Shown: positions 52,141-62,800, numbered from the stretch's first letter. The stretch: 64,000 nt of DNA from Amycolatopsis sp. NBRC 101858 (GCF_030269325.1 NZ_BSTD01000002.1:868001-932000); one strand, 5' to 3'. Translations and numbers: made by a program. The notes: generated by a model not told the origin, from the letters alone.

Positions 52141-54164
52141 CGAACGATCGTCTCCAGCGCCTCGGCCGACGGCGACGCGTTCTCGCGGCGCTCGATCCAG
52201 CTCGCGATGGCGGCCACGGCGTCGGCCACCGGCACGCCGTTGATCTGGCCGCCGTCGCGGAAGCGGAACGACACCGCGCCCGCCTCGACGTCCTTCGCGC
52301 CGGCCAGCAGCATAAAGGGCACCTTCTGCGTGGTGTGCGTCCGGATCTTCTTCTGCATGCGGTCGTCGCTCGCGTCGACCTCCGCGCGGATCCCCTTGGC
52401 GCGCAACGCCTTCTCGATGTCCTGCAGGTGCTCGACCTGGTCGGCGGTGATCGGGATGCCGACCACCTGCACCGGCGCCAGCCACGCCGGGAAGGCGCCC
52501 GCGTAGTGCTCGGTCAGGACGCCGAAGAACCGCTCGATCGAGCCGAACAGCGCGCGGTGGATCATCACCGGCCGCTGGCGGGTGCCGTCGGGCGCGGTGT
52601 ACTCCAGCTCGAAGCGCTTGTTCTGGTTGAAGTCCAGCTGGATGGTCGACATCTGCCAGGTGCGGCCGATGGCGTCCTTGGCCTGCACCGAGATCTTGGG
52701 GCCGTAGAAGGCCGCGCCGCCCGGGTCCGGGACCAGCTCGAGACCGGAGTCGACGGCGGCCTGCCGCAGCGTCTCGGTGGCCTCCTCCCACTCCCAGTCC
52801 TCGCCGATGAACTTGTCCGAGTCGCCGCGCGTCGACAGCTCGAGGTAGAAGTCGGAGAGGCCGTAGTCGGCCAGCAGGTCCAGCACGAACTTCAGCAGCG
52901 AACGGAGCTCGCCCGGCATCTGCTCCTTGGTGCAGTAGATGTGCGAGTCGTCCATCGTCAGGCCGCGCACGCGGGTGAGGCCGTGAACCACGCCCGACTT
53001 CTCGTAGCGGTACACCGTGCCGAACTCGAACAGCCGCAGCGGCAGCTCGCGGTAGGACCGCCCGCGCGAGCGGAAGATCAGGTTGTGCATCGGGCAGTTC
53101 ATGGCCTTGAGGTAGTAGTTCTCCTCGTCGAACTGCACCGGCGGGAACATGGTGTCCGCGTAGTACGGCAGGTGGCCGGAGGTGTGGAACAGCTCGCCCT
53201 TGCTGATGTGCGGGGTGTTCACGAACTCGTAGCCGGCCTCCTCGTGGCGGCGGCGCGAGTAGTTCTCCAGCTCCCGGCGGATGATGCCGCCCTTGGGGTG
53301 GAACACCGGCAGTCCCGAGCCGATCTCCTCGGGGAAGGAGAACAGGTCCAGCTCGGCGCCGAGCTTGCGGTGGTCGCGGCGCTCGGCCTCGGCGATGCGC
53401 TCGAGGTAGGCGTCCTGCGCCTCGGCCGACTCCCACGCCGTGCCGTAGATCCGCTGCAGCTGCGGGTTCTTCTCACTCCCCCGCCAGTACGCGGCGGCGA
53501 CGCGGGTCAGTTTGAACGCGGGAATGAACTTCGTGGTCGGCACGTGCGGACCACGGCAGAGGTCACTCCAGACACGTTCCTTGGTGCGCGGGTCGAGATT
53601 GTCGTAGATGGTGAGCTCGCCCTCACCCACCTCCATCACCTCGGAGGTGTCCACTTCGGACTTGAGGTCGACCAGCTCGAGCTTGAACGGCTCGTCCGCC
53701 AGTTCCTTCTTCGCCTCGTCGACGGAGTCGAAAACGCGCCGCGAGAACTGCTGGGCGCCCTTCACGATCTGCTTCATGCGCTTTTCGAGCGCCTGCAGAT
53801 CCTCCGGGGTGAACGGGGTGTCGACGGCGAAGTCGTAGTAGAAGCCGTCCTTCACCGGCGGGCCGATGCCCAGCTTGGCGTCCGGGAACTGCTGCTGGAC
53901 GGCCTGGGCGAGCACGTGGGCCGCCGAATGGCGGATGACGCTGCGGCCGTCCTCGGTGTTCGCGGCGACCGGCTCGACCTCGGCGTCGGTTTCCGGCGCC
54001 CACGCGAGGTCGCGCAGCTTGCCCTCGGCGTCACGCACGACGACGACGGTGTCCGGGCCCTTGGTCGGCAGGCCGGCCTCGCGGACCGCCGCGCCCGCCG
54101 TAGTGCCCGCCGGTACCACCACGCGGGAGGTGGCCACGGGGGAAACGGGGGGCGACTGCGACAC
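52137..54164 (-). CDS. thrS: threonyl-tRNA synthetase
   Basis: 675 residues from GTG 54164. TGS domain (1-65), editing SAD domain ([19 protein letters not shown]), class II catalytic core (motif 2 around [15 protein letters not shown] and [14 protein letters not shown]; zinc Cys in MNCPMHN and His in MIHRALFGS) and anticodon-binding domain. Full length. Confidence 0.98.
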   Translation of the reverse strand: MSQSPPVSPVATSRVVVPAGTTAGAAVREAGLPTKGPDTVVVVRDAEGKLRDLAWAPETDAEVEPVAANTEDGRSVIRHSAAHVLAQAVQQQFPDAKLGIGPPVKDGFYYDFAVDTPFTPEDLQALEKRMKQIVKGAQQFSRRVFDSVDEAKKELADEPFKLELVDLKSEVDTSEVMEVGEGELTIYDNLDPRTKERVWSDLCRGPHVPTTKFIPAFKLTRVAAAYWRGSEKNPQLQRIYGTAWESAEAQDAYLERIAEAERRDHRKLGAELDLFSFPEEIGSGLPVFHPKGGIIRRELENYSRRRHEEAGYEFVNTPHISKGELFHTSGHLPYYADTMFPPVQFDEENYYLKAMNCPMHNLIFRSRGRSYRELPLRLFEFGTVYRYEKSGVVHGLTRVRGLTMDDSHIYCTKEQMPGELRSLLKFVLDLLADYGLSDFYLELSTRGDSDKFIGEDWEWEEATETLRQAAVDSGLELVPDPGGAAFYGPKISVQAKDAIGRTWQMSTIQLDFNQNKRFELEYTAPDGTRQRPVMIHRALFGSIERFFGVLTEHYAGAFPAWLAPVQVVGIPITADQVEHLQDIEKALRAKGIRAEVDASDDRMQKKIRTHTTQKVPFMLLAGAKDVEAGAVSFRFRDGGQINGVPVADAVAAIASWIERRENASPSAEALETIVR

Positions 54165-54304
54165 GATGGCTCCTCGGACTGGAGTGACGGAGATGACCCC
54201 GACGATGCTAGTCGCCGGTCCGCGCGCGCCTCACGCGCGTCCGCGAACGCCGGACAGGCCGCCTCCGGGTCCGGAAGCGGCCTGCCCGATCAGGGGACCA
54301 GGGG

Positions 54305-54919
54305 TCAGAGGGTTTCGACGACCTGGTCGAAGTCCAGCCGCGGCAGGCGGTCGAACCACGGGTTCTCACCGGGCTTGCCGACGTTGACGACGACCAGCGA
54401 ACGCCACTTCTTGTCCGCGAAGAACTCGTCGTCGACGCCCTGGGCGTCGAAGCCGGTCATCGGGCCGGCGGCCAGGCCGGCGGCGCGGACGCCGATGATG
54501 AAGTAGCCGACTTGCAGCAGCGAGTTGAGCTTGGAGAACTCGACGCGACCCTGCTCGTCGGAGAAGTTGTCCTTGACCTGCGGGGCGTGCGGGAAGACCT
54601 GCGGGATGTTCTCGTGGAAGTCGACGTCCGCGGCGAGGACGACGGTCAGCGGCGCGGCTTCGGTCTTGTCCCGGTTGCCCGGGGCCATGTGCGGCAGCAG
54701 GCGGGCCTTCGCCTCGGCGGTCCGGAGCACCAGCGCCCGCAGCGGCTGGGTGTTCATCGACGTCGGGGCCCACTTGACGAGGTCGTAGATCGCGCGGACC
54801 TGCTCCTCGGTCACCGGCTCGGAGCTGAAACTGTTGGCCGTGCGCGCCTCGCGGAACAGGAGGTTCTGGACGTCCGCGGGAAGCTCGAGGGCCTCGGTCT
54901 GCTCGGCAAAGGTGGTCAT
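54305..54919 (-). CDS. nitroreductase family, malonic semialdehyde reductase (RutE)-like
   Basis: 204 residues from ATG 54919. FMN-dependent fold with RTANSFSSEPV, DLVKWAPTSMNTQPLRALV and VGYFIIGVRAAGLAAGPMTGFD, the HadB/RutE subgroup. Proposed to reduce malonic semialdehyde to 3-hydroxypropionate or a similar aldehyde. A palindrome upstream suggests control by a local repressor not encoded here. Confidence 0.86.
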   Translation of the reverse strand: MTTFAEQTEALELPADVQNLLFREARTANSFSSEPVTEEQVRAIYDLVKWAPTSMNTQPLRALVLRTAEAKARLLPHMAPGNRDKTEAAPLTVVLAADVDFHENIPQVFPHAPQVKDNFSDEQGRVEFSKLNSLLQVGYFIIGVRAAGLAAGPMTGFDAQGVDDEFFADKKWRSLVVVNVGKPGENPWFDRLPRLDFDQVVETL

Positions 54920-54969
54920 GGGGCTGGGTTCCTTCCGTTGGTCAGGTACCCGGTCCAACCAGGTTGAGC

Positions 54970-54991
54970 GTTGAACTATTTCGCGTTCAAC
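54970..54991. promoter_or_regulatory. inverted repeat in the nitroreductase promoter
   Basis: GTTGAAC-N8-GTTCAAC, a perfect 7-base dyad, lies 51 bases before the start codon, with a further GTTGA just upstream. Typical of HxlR or MarR-type repressor sites. Confidence 0.6.
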
Positions 54992-55140
54992 CAGTTGTGT
55001 GGATCACAGCGGGAGCGGCGCGGGCGCGCGAGCCGCGACGAGCCATCACCCGACCGGGTGCCCCGGCGCGGACGAACACGGCCGCCGACCCCCTCGGTGG
55101 GGATCGGCGGCCGTGGTGCGCGATGCGCGGCCCGGACGGG

Positions 55141-56667
55141 TCAGTAGGCGCCCTGCCCACCCATCACCGCGCGGAAGGTCTTCCAGAGGATCACCAGGTC
55201 GAGCGCGAGCGACCAGTCCTCCACGTACCGCAGGTCGAGCCGGATGCTCTCGGCCCACGTGAGGTCGCTGCGGCCGCTCACCTGCCAGAGTCCGGTCAGG
55301 CCCGGCTTCACCAGCAGCCGGCGGCGGGCGTCCGGCGCGTACTGCGCGGTTTCCTCCGGCAGCGGCGGCCGCGGGCCGACGAGCGACATCTTCCCGGACA
55401 CGACGTTGAACAGCTGGGGCACTTCGTCGAGCGAATACCGGCGCAGGAAACCACCCACGCGGGTGATCCGCGGATCGCGCTTCATCTTGAACAGCGGACC
55501 CGCGCCTTCGTTCTCCTCGGCGAGGGCCTTCTTGATCTCGTCGGCGTTGGTGACCATCGTGCGGAACTTGAGCATGGTGAACGTGGCGCCGTCGCGGCCG
55601 ACGCGGCGCTGGCGGTAGATCACCGGGCCGCGGTCGTTCAGCTTGATCGCCAGCGCGATCACCAGCAGCAGCGGGGAAAGCAGGGTCAGCAGGAACGCCG
55701 AGCCCGCGCGGTCCACGATCTCCTTCACGACGCGGCGGCCGCCGGTGAACATCGGCGCCGTGACCCGCAGGAGCGGCATCCCCAGCACGCCGGTGACGTT
55801 GAGCCGGGGCCCGGCGACCTCCATCAGCACGGGCGCCACGACCATCTCGGCGCCGGTGCCCTCCATGTCCCAGGCCAGCCGCTGCAACCGCTTCGGCGTC
55901 CAGTACTGGTCCGCGGTGATCGCCACGACCCGGTACCCGCCGCGCCGCACGTACCGCGAGAGTTCTTCCAGCCTCCCGACCACCGGGACACCCTCGATCT
56001 CGCCGCTGTCGCGGTCGGCGCCGTGCCCCGTGAACGTGCACGCCGCCTCGACGCGCCACCCGACGTGCACCTCGGACTTGGTGCGCGCGATCAGGTCGGC
56101 GACGGTTTCCGGGCTGCCCGCGGCCATCACCGGCAGCAGGCAGAGTCCCTTGGCGCGCTTGCGGTGCAGGACCTGGCGCAGCAGGTACCGCTGCGGGAAC
56201 GCGACGAGCGCGATCGCCGGGACGACGACGAACACCCAGACCTGGACCTCGAGCGCGCCGAACAGCAGGCCGCCCAAGGCGACCAGGACGGCCGCGGTGA
56301 TGAAGCCGCGGCCCAGCGTGCGGTACTCCTCCGCGCCTTCGCCGAGCACTCGCGAGCTCCACGCCCGGCTCACCGGCAGCGAGACGAAGACGGCGAGGAT
56401 CGTGCCGAAGGCGTGCATGTCGTGCGGGGCAACGCGATCGATGACGAACGCGCTGATCGCGATCACCAGCAGCGTGATGAAGACGTCGCTGCCGATGACC
56501 CAGGCTCTGTATCTCGCTTCCCAGGCCGCCGGCAGTGCCTTGGGCGACGGCGTCCCGCCGGCCTCCGCCGGCTTGCCGTCCCGCTGGGCGGGTCGGGGAA
56601 TGGCCTGGAGGTCGATGTGCGGCGGTGGCTGGCTCACCGTGTAAGACGGCCGCACCGACTCTTCCAT
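55141..56667 (-). CDS. exopolysaccharide polyprenyl-phosphate sugar-phosphotransferase
   Basis: 508 residues from ATG 56667, with GGAGGT 7 bases upstream. N-terminal region has four to five membrane helices and a CoA_binding_3-like domain (about 175-290); the last 200 residues are the bacterial sugar transferase domain (KFRTMVTNADEIKKAL, GFLRRYSLDEVPQLFNV, MSLVGPRPPLPEE, KPGLTGLWQVSGRS). Starts capsule or exopolysaccharide assembly by loading a hexose-1-phosphate on undecaprenyl phosphate. No other polysaccharide genes are in view, and it is preceded by a long noncoding region. Confidence 0.92.
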   Translation of the reverse strand: MEESVRPSYTVSQPPPHIDLQAIPRPAQRDGKPAEAGGTPSPKALPAAWEARYRAWVIGSDVFITLLVIAISAFVIDRVAPHDMHAFGTILAVFVSLPVSRAWSSRVLGEGAEEYRTLGRGFITAAVLVALGGLLFGALEVQVWVFVVVPAIALVAFPQRYLLRQVLHRKRAKGLCLLPVMAAGSPETVADLIARTKSEVHVGWRVEAACTFTGHGADRDSGEIEGVPVVGRLEELSRYVRRGGYRVVAITADQYWTPKRLQRLAWDMEGTGAEMVVAPVLMEVAGPRLNVTGVLGMPLLRVTAPMFTGGRRVVKEIVDRAGSAFLLTLLSPLLLVIALAIKLNDRGPVIYRQRRVGRDGATFTMLKFRTMVTNADEIKKALAEENEGAGPLFKMKRDPRITRVGGFLRRYSLDEVPQLFNVVSGKMSLVGPRPPLPEETAQYAPDARRRLLVKPGLTGLWQVSGRSDLTWAESIRLDLRYVEDWSLALDLVILWKTFRAVMGGQGAY

Positions 56668-57337
56668 CTGATGACCTCCCGGGACCAGGGATCGAACGGG
56701 GTCCGCAAGCACGCTGCGTCACGGGCAGTGATTTCTTACAGTCACCACGGCTCGCACTTCGCGCTGTGCCCACGGAGGGCTTCACACGGCAAGGTATCGG
56801 CGACTCTCTCAGCATCGTTACAAGGATTTCCAGCCACATGCAGCGCGTCTTTCCCGCCAGAAAATGGCCGCAAGATAACAAGAGGATGACGATGCGTGAT
56901 AGGGCGTATCCCCACAAAAACTACGGAATGTAGCCAATGGAGCAATACCCGCACCCGGGTGGACCCACGCTCTTCCGAACGGCCGAACCACGCCCCGAGC
57001 TCTACAGTGGACACTCCACCGCAAGCCGGGTCCACTGTGGACCACACCGCCGCGCGAGCCCGCCCGGCACACTCCCCCGAGACGTTCGCCGCGAAACCGT
57101 CACAGAGGGACACCACGCACGACGTTCGTTCGACAGAAGATCGCCGCACCAACAGACCACAGAGGAACGTCCCCGGGGGTCCGCCGACCCGGCCGGCAAC
57201 GCGCCTGACAGGGGATACGCAAGATCCGAACGGATCGTTCACTCCGCTTACCGGTGGCCAACATCACACCGCAACCACATACGGGGGTCCCCCGGCGGGG
57301 GCATGGGGGACTCGGCCCCCACAGGACACAAAAGCGA
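56668..57337. other. intergenic region upstream of the sugar transferase gene
   Basis: About 670 bases with no convincing gene: short frames lack ribosome sites and codon bias. It contains an AT-richer patch at about 56860-56940, likely the promoter zone of the sugar transferase, and GTCCACTGTGGAC palindromic units near 57030. Confidence 0.6.
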
Positions 57338-57370
57338 GAGCCCCGTCTGCGCATTCCGCAGACAGGGCTC
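57338..57370 (-). terminator. intrinsic terminator of tRNA-Val(CAC)
   Basis: GAGCCCTGTCTGCG pairs with CGCAGACGGGGCTC (one wobble) around a 5-base loop on the minus strand, followed by TCGCTTTTG. It lies 14 bases past the tRNA 3' end. Confidence 0.85.
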
Positions 57371-57383
57371 ATCAGCTCTCGCG

Positions 57384-57455
57384 TGGGCGATACTGGGATC
57401 GAACCAGTGACCTCTTCGGTGTGAACGAAGCGCTCTCCCGCTGAGCTAATCGCCC
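57384..57455 (-). tRNA. tRNA-Val (anticodon CAC)
   Basis: Complete 72-base cloverleaf: acceptor GGGCGAT/ATCGCCC, D arm GCTC-AGCGGGA-GAGC, anticodon stem CTTCG/CGAAG with loop TTCACAC, T loop TTCGATC, discriminator A. CCA is not encoded. Followed by an intrinsic terminator. Confidence 0.96.
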
Positions 57456-57847
57456 GCTCGCGGTGTTGCCGTGAAGACTAGCGTACGACTTCCGGGGGCC
57501 TGCAAACGGGTGGTCTCCGGCGACCACACTCCGCTTACCGGCGAGTACGGAACGAACAACCCCGAGCTAGCCGGGGTTGTGGCAGGTGGGGGCCGCCCGA
57601 CGCCACGTTCGACATCCGTGCGACGGTGCTATCGCCCGGCGACTAAACCGCGCAGTATGGAGGAGTGGGTCCACACGGGGCGCGCCGGTCGATCGCGCGC
57701 CGTGGGGTGCTCCACGGGCGCAAACGGGGGCTGATGGGCCCGTCCGGGTGATATGCGGCGCACCTGCGACGGAATCGGCCTCCCGATGCGTCCCAGTGGT
57801 GACGCCCTCGGCCGGCCGGGCCGGGAAGGGAGACGAAGGGTAGGACG
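57456..57847. other. intergenic region upstream of ssgB
   Basis: No gene seen in about 390 bases. Contains a perfect 9-bp hairpin (ACAACCCCG/CGGGGTTGT, 57556-57580) that could end a leader RNA, and a 15-base direct repeat of a stretch at 57240. The ssgB promoter is probably close to the gene. Confidence 0.55.
57556..57580. terminator. hairpin in the ssgB upstream region
   Basis: Perfect inverted repeat ACAACCCCG / CGGGGTTGT with a 7-base loop (AGCTAGC). Possible terminator of upstream transcription or attenuator. Confidence 0.5.
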
Positions 57848-58273
57848 ATGCGCAACGATCACGTGACGCTCCGCTCGACGGCGGTCTTCGACCTGCTGGC
57901 GCCGCGGACGCCCGCGGTTCCGGTGAAGGTGGAACTGCGCTACGACACACGCGACCCGTATGCGGTCGTCGCCGCCTTCCGCACCGGCCGCGCCGGCTGG
58001 GTCGAATGGGTGTACGCGCGTGACCTCCTCGCGGACGGCCTGCTGGCCGACGCGGGTGACGGCGACGTCCGCATCCGCCCGTCCGTCGAGGACCCCGAGT
58101 CGGTGCTGATCGAGCTGAACTCGCCGTCGGGGCACGCGATGTTCGAGGCGTCCGCCCAGGAGCTGGCCGACTTCCTCGACCGCACCTACGACGTGGTGCT
58201 CCCGGGCAACGAGCACCTGTGGGTCGACGTCGACGACGCGCTCACCCACCTCATCCCCCACGATCTGGCCTGA
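57848..58273 (+). CDS. ssgB: SsgB-type sporulation/cell-division regulator
   Basis: 141 residues from ATG 57848, with AGGA upstream. SsgA-like protein: LRYDTRDPYAVVAAFRTGRAGWVEWVYARDLL (spanning two strands), the central basic-aromatic surface, and a closing acidic helix. In Streptomyces SsgB brings FtsZ to septation sites; other actinomycetes keep only SsgB. Followed by a strong terminator. Confidence 0.93.
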   Translation: MRNDHVTLRSTAVFDLLAPRTPAVPVKVELRYDTRDPYAVVAAFRTGRAGWVEWVYARDLLADGLLADAGDGDVRIRPSVEDPESVLIELNSPSGHAMFEASAQELADFLDRTYDVVLPGNEHLWVDVDDALTHLIPHDLA

Positions 58274-58285
58274 TGACAGGCTTGC

Positions 58286-58321
58286 AACGGCGGAGTGACA
58301 CCCCGGTGTCGCCGCCGTTTT
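58286..58321 (+). terminator. ssgB intrinsic terminator
   Basis: AACGGCGG...GACACC pairs with GGTGTC...CCGCCGTT, followed by TTTT. Confidence 0.85.
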
Positions 58322-58397
58322 CGGGGTCCGATATGGTTTTCCCACACCACGGCGACGGGTTCCCGGCCTTCCGGAGCGGCTCGTCAAGTGGTCGAGT

Positions 58398-58470
58398 GCG
58401 GATGTAGCGCAGCTGGTAGCGCATCACCTTGCCAAGGTGAGGGTCGCGGGTTCGAATCCCGTCATCCGCT
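58398..58470 (+). tRNA. tRNA-Gly (anticodon GCC)
   Basis: 73-base cloverleaf: acceptor GCGGATG/CATCCGC, anticodon loop TTGCCAA between TCACC and GGTGA, T loop TTCGAAT, discriminator T. First of three tandem tRNAs. Confidence 0.96.
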
Positions 58471-58493
58471 CGGTAGGCTCTCGAGCCTGTCAC

Positions 58494-58564
58494 GGTGGAG
58501 TGGCCGAGAGGCGAGGCAACGGCCTGCAAAGCCGTGTACACGGGTTCGAATCCCGTCTCCACCT
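58494..58564 (+). tRNA. tRNA-Cys (anticodon GCA)
   Basis: 71-base cloverleaf: acceptor GGTGGAG/CTCCACC, anticodon loop CTGCAAA between ACGGC and GCCGT, T loop TTCGAAT, discriminator T. Confidence 0.96.
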
Positions 58565-58565
58565 C

Positions 58566-58637
58566 GCGCGATTAGCTCAGCGGGAGAGCGCTTCCCTGAC
58601 ACGGAAGAGGTCACTGGTTCAATCCCAGTATCGCGCA
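58566..58637 (+). tRNA. tRNA-Val (anticodon GAC)
   Basis: 72-base cloverleaf: acceptor GCGCGAT/ATCGCGC, anticodon loop CTGACAC between CTTCC and GGAAG, T loop TTCAATC, discriminator A, encoded CCA at 58638-58640. The body is almost identical to tRNA-Val(CAC) at 57384. Possible integration site of the broken integrase just downstream. Confidence 0.96.
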
Positions 58638-58655
58638 CCACCTGAAACTGCAGGT

Positions 58656-58693
58656 CTGAAGCCCTGTCCCTCCCCGGAGGGGCAGGGCTTCAG
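58656..58693 (+). terminator. terminator of the tRNA cluster
   Basis: CTGAAGCCCTG and CAGGGCTTCAG with an inner CCTCC/GGAGG form an 18-bp-class hairpin just after tRNA-Val. Confidence 0.88.
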
Positions 58694-58696
58694 TCG

Positions 58697-59236
58697 TCAG
58701 TCGCCGACGATCCGACGACGGCGCCAGGCCCGGCGCGCCACCTCCGGGATCCCGTCTTCAGTCAGCCAGGTGCTGTGCGGGTGCCGCCCCTCATGGAAGG
58801 TGAACGCCGAAAGGATCGGCGGGCGCCGTTCCTCCGCACCAGCGTCATCAAGCTCGACGCCATCCCACGCTGGCCACCAGAACCGGATCCGGACGCTTGA
58901 GCGCCGCCACGGATACCCCTCTGGCGTGCACAGCACTAACGGCTCCCGGTGACTGTCCATCACCTCCTCGTAGAGCACCGGGATACGTGAAGGCCGCGCC
59001 ACGAGTCGCGTCCCCCGCTGGGGTTTTCGTTGCCCCTTCCTCGGGCGCGAGCTTCCTCGCCTCGTCGGCGGCCAGTTCCGACTGTCCGGACAGTGATCAT
59101 CATCACCCTTCCGCCCTCCTTTGTAGACTTTCCCGCCAACCTCCTTCAGCGGAGTCCGGATCTCGATGCCTGCGCCGCCGAAGAAGCCCAGAATCGCATC
59201 GCGGCACTGCTCAAGCTGAAGGATGTGCCTTTCGAG
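58697..59236 (-). pseudogene. broken tyrosine-family integrase
   Basis: An open frame of 180 codons with no usable start codon at its head; a GTG at 59002 begins the part that is recognisable. The C-terminal half matches actinomycete phage/ICE integrases: VLYEEVMDSHREPLVLCTPEG, WRRSSVRIRFWWPAWDG, and FTFHEGRHPHSTWLTEDGIP containing the HxxR box and following His. The end (RRAWRRRRIVGD) departs from the expected ARLGHK segment and stops 4 bases from the tRNA terminator, so the catalytic Tyr is lost. The N-terminal half is only weakly recognisable. Its place right after tRNA-Val fits an integrase whose element used that tRNA. Confidence 0.7.
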
Positions 59237-59823
59237 CTAGCGACAGCCTGACCCAACTCGCAGCGAGAGATGCGGCATCGGCGACGACGTCCGTGTACTT
59301 CTCATGCCCGACTTGAATACCAGCTCCTTGACCTCGGCGGCTCGGGCCGCCCGGAGCGCCCCACGGTCAACCACGTCGGGTGAACGAAGGAACGATTCAA
59401 GGCTCTCGCAGCAACTCGCAGGAATCCCGGATAAACACGGCCCGAAGGGACCTCGACATCGACCGCATGGCCAATTTGGGGGCGTTCGAGTCGATCGCCG
59501 CCCAGGTGACATCATGCCTCATCCGGCTTACCGAACTCGTCGCGAAACCGAAGATAACTGCGACAGCACAACACCTGACTGGTCCGACGAGCTCACCTGA
59601 CCTAACGGCGGAGGCACCGTCGACATCCCTCGACCTCGCGACTGCAAGCGCAACGGACCGCCAGGTGTATCCGGACCAAGCCACTAGCTAGTTACCTCCG
59701 TCTCGAGTCGCACGGCCGGGTTGCGCGATGGATTCGAGGGAGGGGTTGTTCGCCGCGACGCTCGTCGAGTGCAGGTGGGAGCACTTTCCGAATCAGTGCG
59801 GGCAGCGGCGACCCGCGGCGCGG
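59237..59823. other. decayed sequence, no intact gene
   Basis: About 590 bases of lower GC without a convincing gene. On the minus strand, frames around 59260-59420 read as two short protein-like pieces in different frames (EVKELVFKSG, then EKYTDVVADAASLAASWVRL), which suggests a frameshifted remnant. A plus-strand frame at 59380-59691 (103 residues) has no ribosome site and skewed composition. Probably the residue of island genes. Confidence 0.5.
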
Positions 59824-62800
59824 TCACGACTCCTGGTCGGCGAACAGGTCGTAGGTTTCGAATCCGTACCGAGCCACCACCGTGGCCCACATCCGGTAGG
59901 TTGCCGTATCGCCACGGACGTCGGTTCCCTCGCGACGAAGAGCTTCGATCCAGGCGGACAAGCGGCAATCGACCCCGCCGGCTTTCAGCACCGCGGTAAT
60001 GTCCGGCTCCGATACGGCAGTGGAAAGCCGAATAAGGAGGGATCGGGCGCGATGGGGATCGCCGACCAGTGTCGCCAGTAGGAGCGCCGGAGCCTGGTAT
60101 TCGCCTTCACTCAAGAACCTCTCGAGCCGCTCCGATGGGACCGACAGCCTGACCAGCCTATAAAGGTTCGCGAGCTTCTTGACAGCACGCGGCGTCGGGA
60201 GCAGCACCGCTACTCGGGCGAGGAAGTCCTGCTCGAAACTCCGAATGCGCAGACCCTCCGCGGCGACATCTGCCACGGACAGCGCGGCTTCCTGAAGGGG
60301 ATGGTGAGGTGTCGCTTCCGCCGTACCGTGGTGAACGTTCGTCGGCGTTCTTTCGACGACCGCGCCAGCTTCCGGTGTGAATGGCTGTGGGATGTCCACC
60401 GCGGGCGCGGGCTCTTCCTCGCTCTCGTCGTCGACGGGCAGCATCGAGCGCAGGTAGTTTGCGGCCCGGACACCCATCGGCCGGAGGGCGAATGGGATGT
60501 GGAAGATCTTGTCCAGGTAGTCGAGCGGGGTGACGGTGTCGGCTAGCAGCCCGCTGTGGTGCTGATTCAACGCGTTGAGCAACCATCGCGGGTCCACTGC
60601 TACGACGACCATGAACAGGTCCATGGTGAGCAGGAGATTGACCGCCTGGAGCACGTCGGCAACCCGGCCGGGCCGGCAACGGTCGAGATCGTCGACGTAG
60701 AGCACGACACGCTGCAACGGCGGCCTGCCCTCTTCGCCACGGTCTCGCCATGTCACCCGGATCTTCGCGAGGTCCTCGCTCAATCGGCGCAGGTCGTGAT
60801 GGATGCGCCCGGTCAAGCCGCGGAAGTTCTCGTAGCGCTCGGCCGTGCTGATCTCGGCGAGCAAACGGTGGAGGCGGTGGGCGGGATCGACCCGCGCCAG
60901 CGCGTCGTCCGCATTCTCGATGTCGGCGTCGAGCTCGTTCTTGCGTCGCAGCAGCTGCTTGCGCACGTTCTCGGTCGACTCGGCGAGCCGGTGCCACGCT
61001 GTGACCAAGGGCGTGGCCACTCCGGCAACCCCGGCGATCACCGCGCTGATCCAGGTCAGCTGCGCTTGGCCGAACCGGACACCGAACACGACACCAGCGG
61101 CTCCGGCGACCGCGGCGAACACGACGAGCCATCCACGCGGGCCACGAAGTTCCCGCCACGTGCTGCGCAACGCAGCCCGGGCGACCCGCGCGCTACGCAA
61201 CGGAGCCCGCGCCGCGGCGAACCAGCCACGGTCGGCCCCGATCCGGTCGATTGCACCGAGGTCGGCGGCGAGCCGCTCCCGATCCGCCTTCCGCGTCGAC
61301 AGCTTCGCCTTGAGCTCGGCGACCTCGTCCGCGGCCGCCTCACGCTCGGCGGCCTTGTCCGGTGCCTGTGCCAGGTCGTCGTTGGCCAGCTCGCGGAACA
61401 TGTGCTCGACCAGCCCGACCCACAGGTGGTCGTCGCTGTAATGCCACGCGTTGAACGTCACCTGCTTCAAGTTCGAGACGTAAGCGCTGCCGGGATGTGC
61501 GCGGGCCTTGTTCGCGGTGTCCTCCAGCCAGGCTCGCAGCTGACGCATGAACGTCGACTTGCCTGTACCCCAATCGCCGAGCAGGGCCACTGACAGCGGC
61601 GGGCGGACCGCTACCGCGGCAAGCATCGCTCCGATCCGGCGGACATCGTCAGCGATGTCGAGCTGGTCGATGCTGCTCTCCAGGTCGCTCTGGACGTCGG
61701 CGAGCGTCTCGACGAGAACAGCCGGTCGCACAGTTTCGGCGGCGAGCTGAGTGCCGGACGCCAGGTCCCACTTGCGGACCGTGCCGTCCGCCGAGCCGGA
61801 CAACAGCACCGCTCCAGTGTCATCGAGGAACGCCAGCGAGGTGATCGTGCCGTCATGACCACGCAACGGGGCTCCGGCAGATGCACCGGTCTCGGCATCC
61901 CACTGCCGTACGACCTGGTCGGTGCCGCCGCTGTAAATCCGTCGTCCGTCCGGACTGAAGCGGACGACGGTCACTGAGCCCTTGTGTCGCTCCTTCGGCG
62001 ATGTCAGCGGTTCACCGGTGCCGGCGTTCCACACTCGAGTCCGGCCGTCGCTGCCGCCACTGACGATCCGTCGGCCCGCCGGGTCCACCGCCACGGTCAG
62101 TACTCCGCGGGAAGGCGCCGTGATCGGCTTGCCCAGGCGGTTCCCGGTTTCCGCGTCCCAGCGAATGAGCGCGCCGTCGTCGCTGCCTGCCGTGATGATC
62201 TGGCGCCCGTCTGGCGTCACGACGACCGAGTTGATGGCGCCGCGGTGCCCTGTCAGTGGGCTGCCGATGGGCTCTCCGCTGTCGCGATCCCACCGGCGTA
62301 CCGTCCCGTCTGCGCCGACGCTCACCATCCGTCGGCTATCGGGAGTAAACGCGACCGCTCGGACGCCGCCCTCGTGCCCGATCAGCGAGCCATCGGTGGG
62401 GTTGCCCGTCACGGCGTCCCATCGGACGATCGCGCCGTCCTCACCGGCCCGGACCAGTACCTTTCCGTCCGGAGAGAGCGCCAGCGCGTTGACCCAGCCG
62501 TCCGGCGCCCGCAGCCGCCCGTGTGCGCGGCCGGTGCGTGCGTCCCAACGCCGCACGGAGCCGTCGATACTCGCGCTGAAGACTGTGCCGGTCTCCTGGT
62601 GCACGGCGAGGGCGTTGACGGCGACAGCGGGCCCCTGGAAGTACTCGGTGAAGTTGCTACCACGACTGACCGATGCGAGGCCGATCGTGCCGTCGTTGCC
62701 GCAGCTGATCACCCGGTCGCCGCCCACACTGACCAGAACGGAGCGGACCCAGTCGGTGTGACCGAACAGCGGGCTAGCGGCACCGTCGGCAAGATCCCAG

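Noticed and set aside
56742..57242. Minus-strand frame in the gap before the sugar transferase
   Set aside because: No ribosome site, irregular codon use, Cys/Arg-rich product with no similarity recognised.
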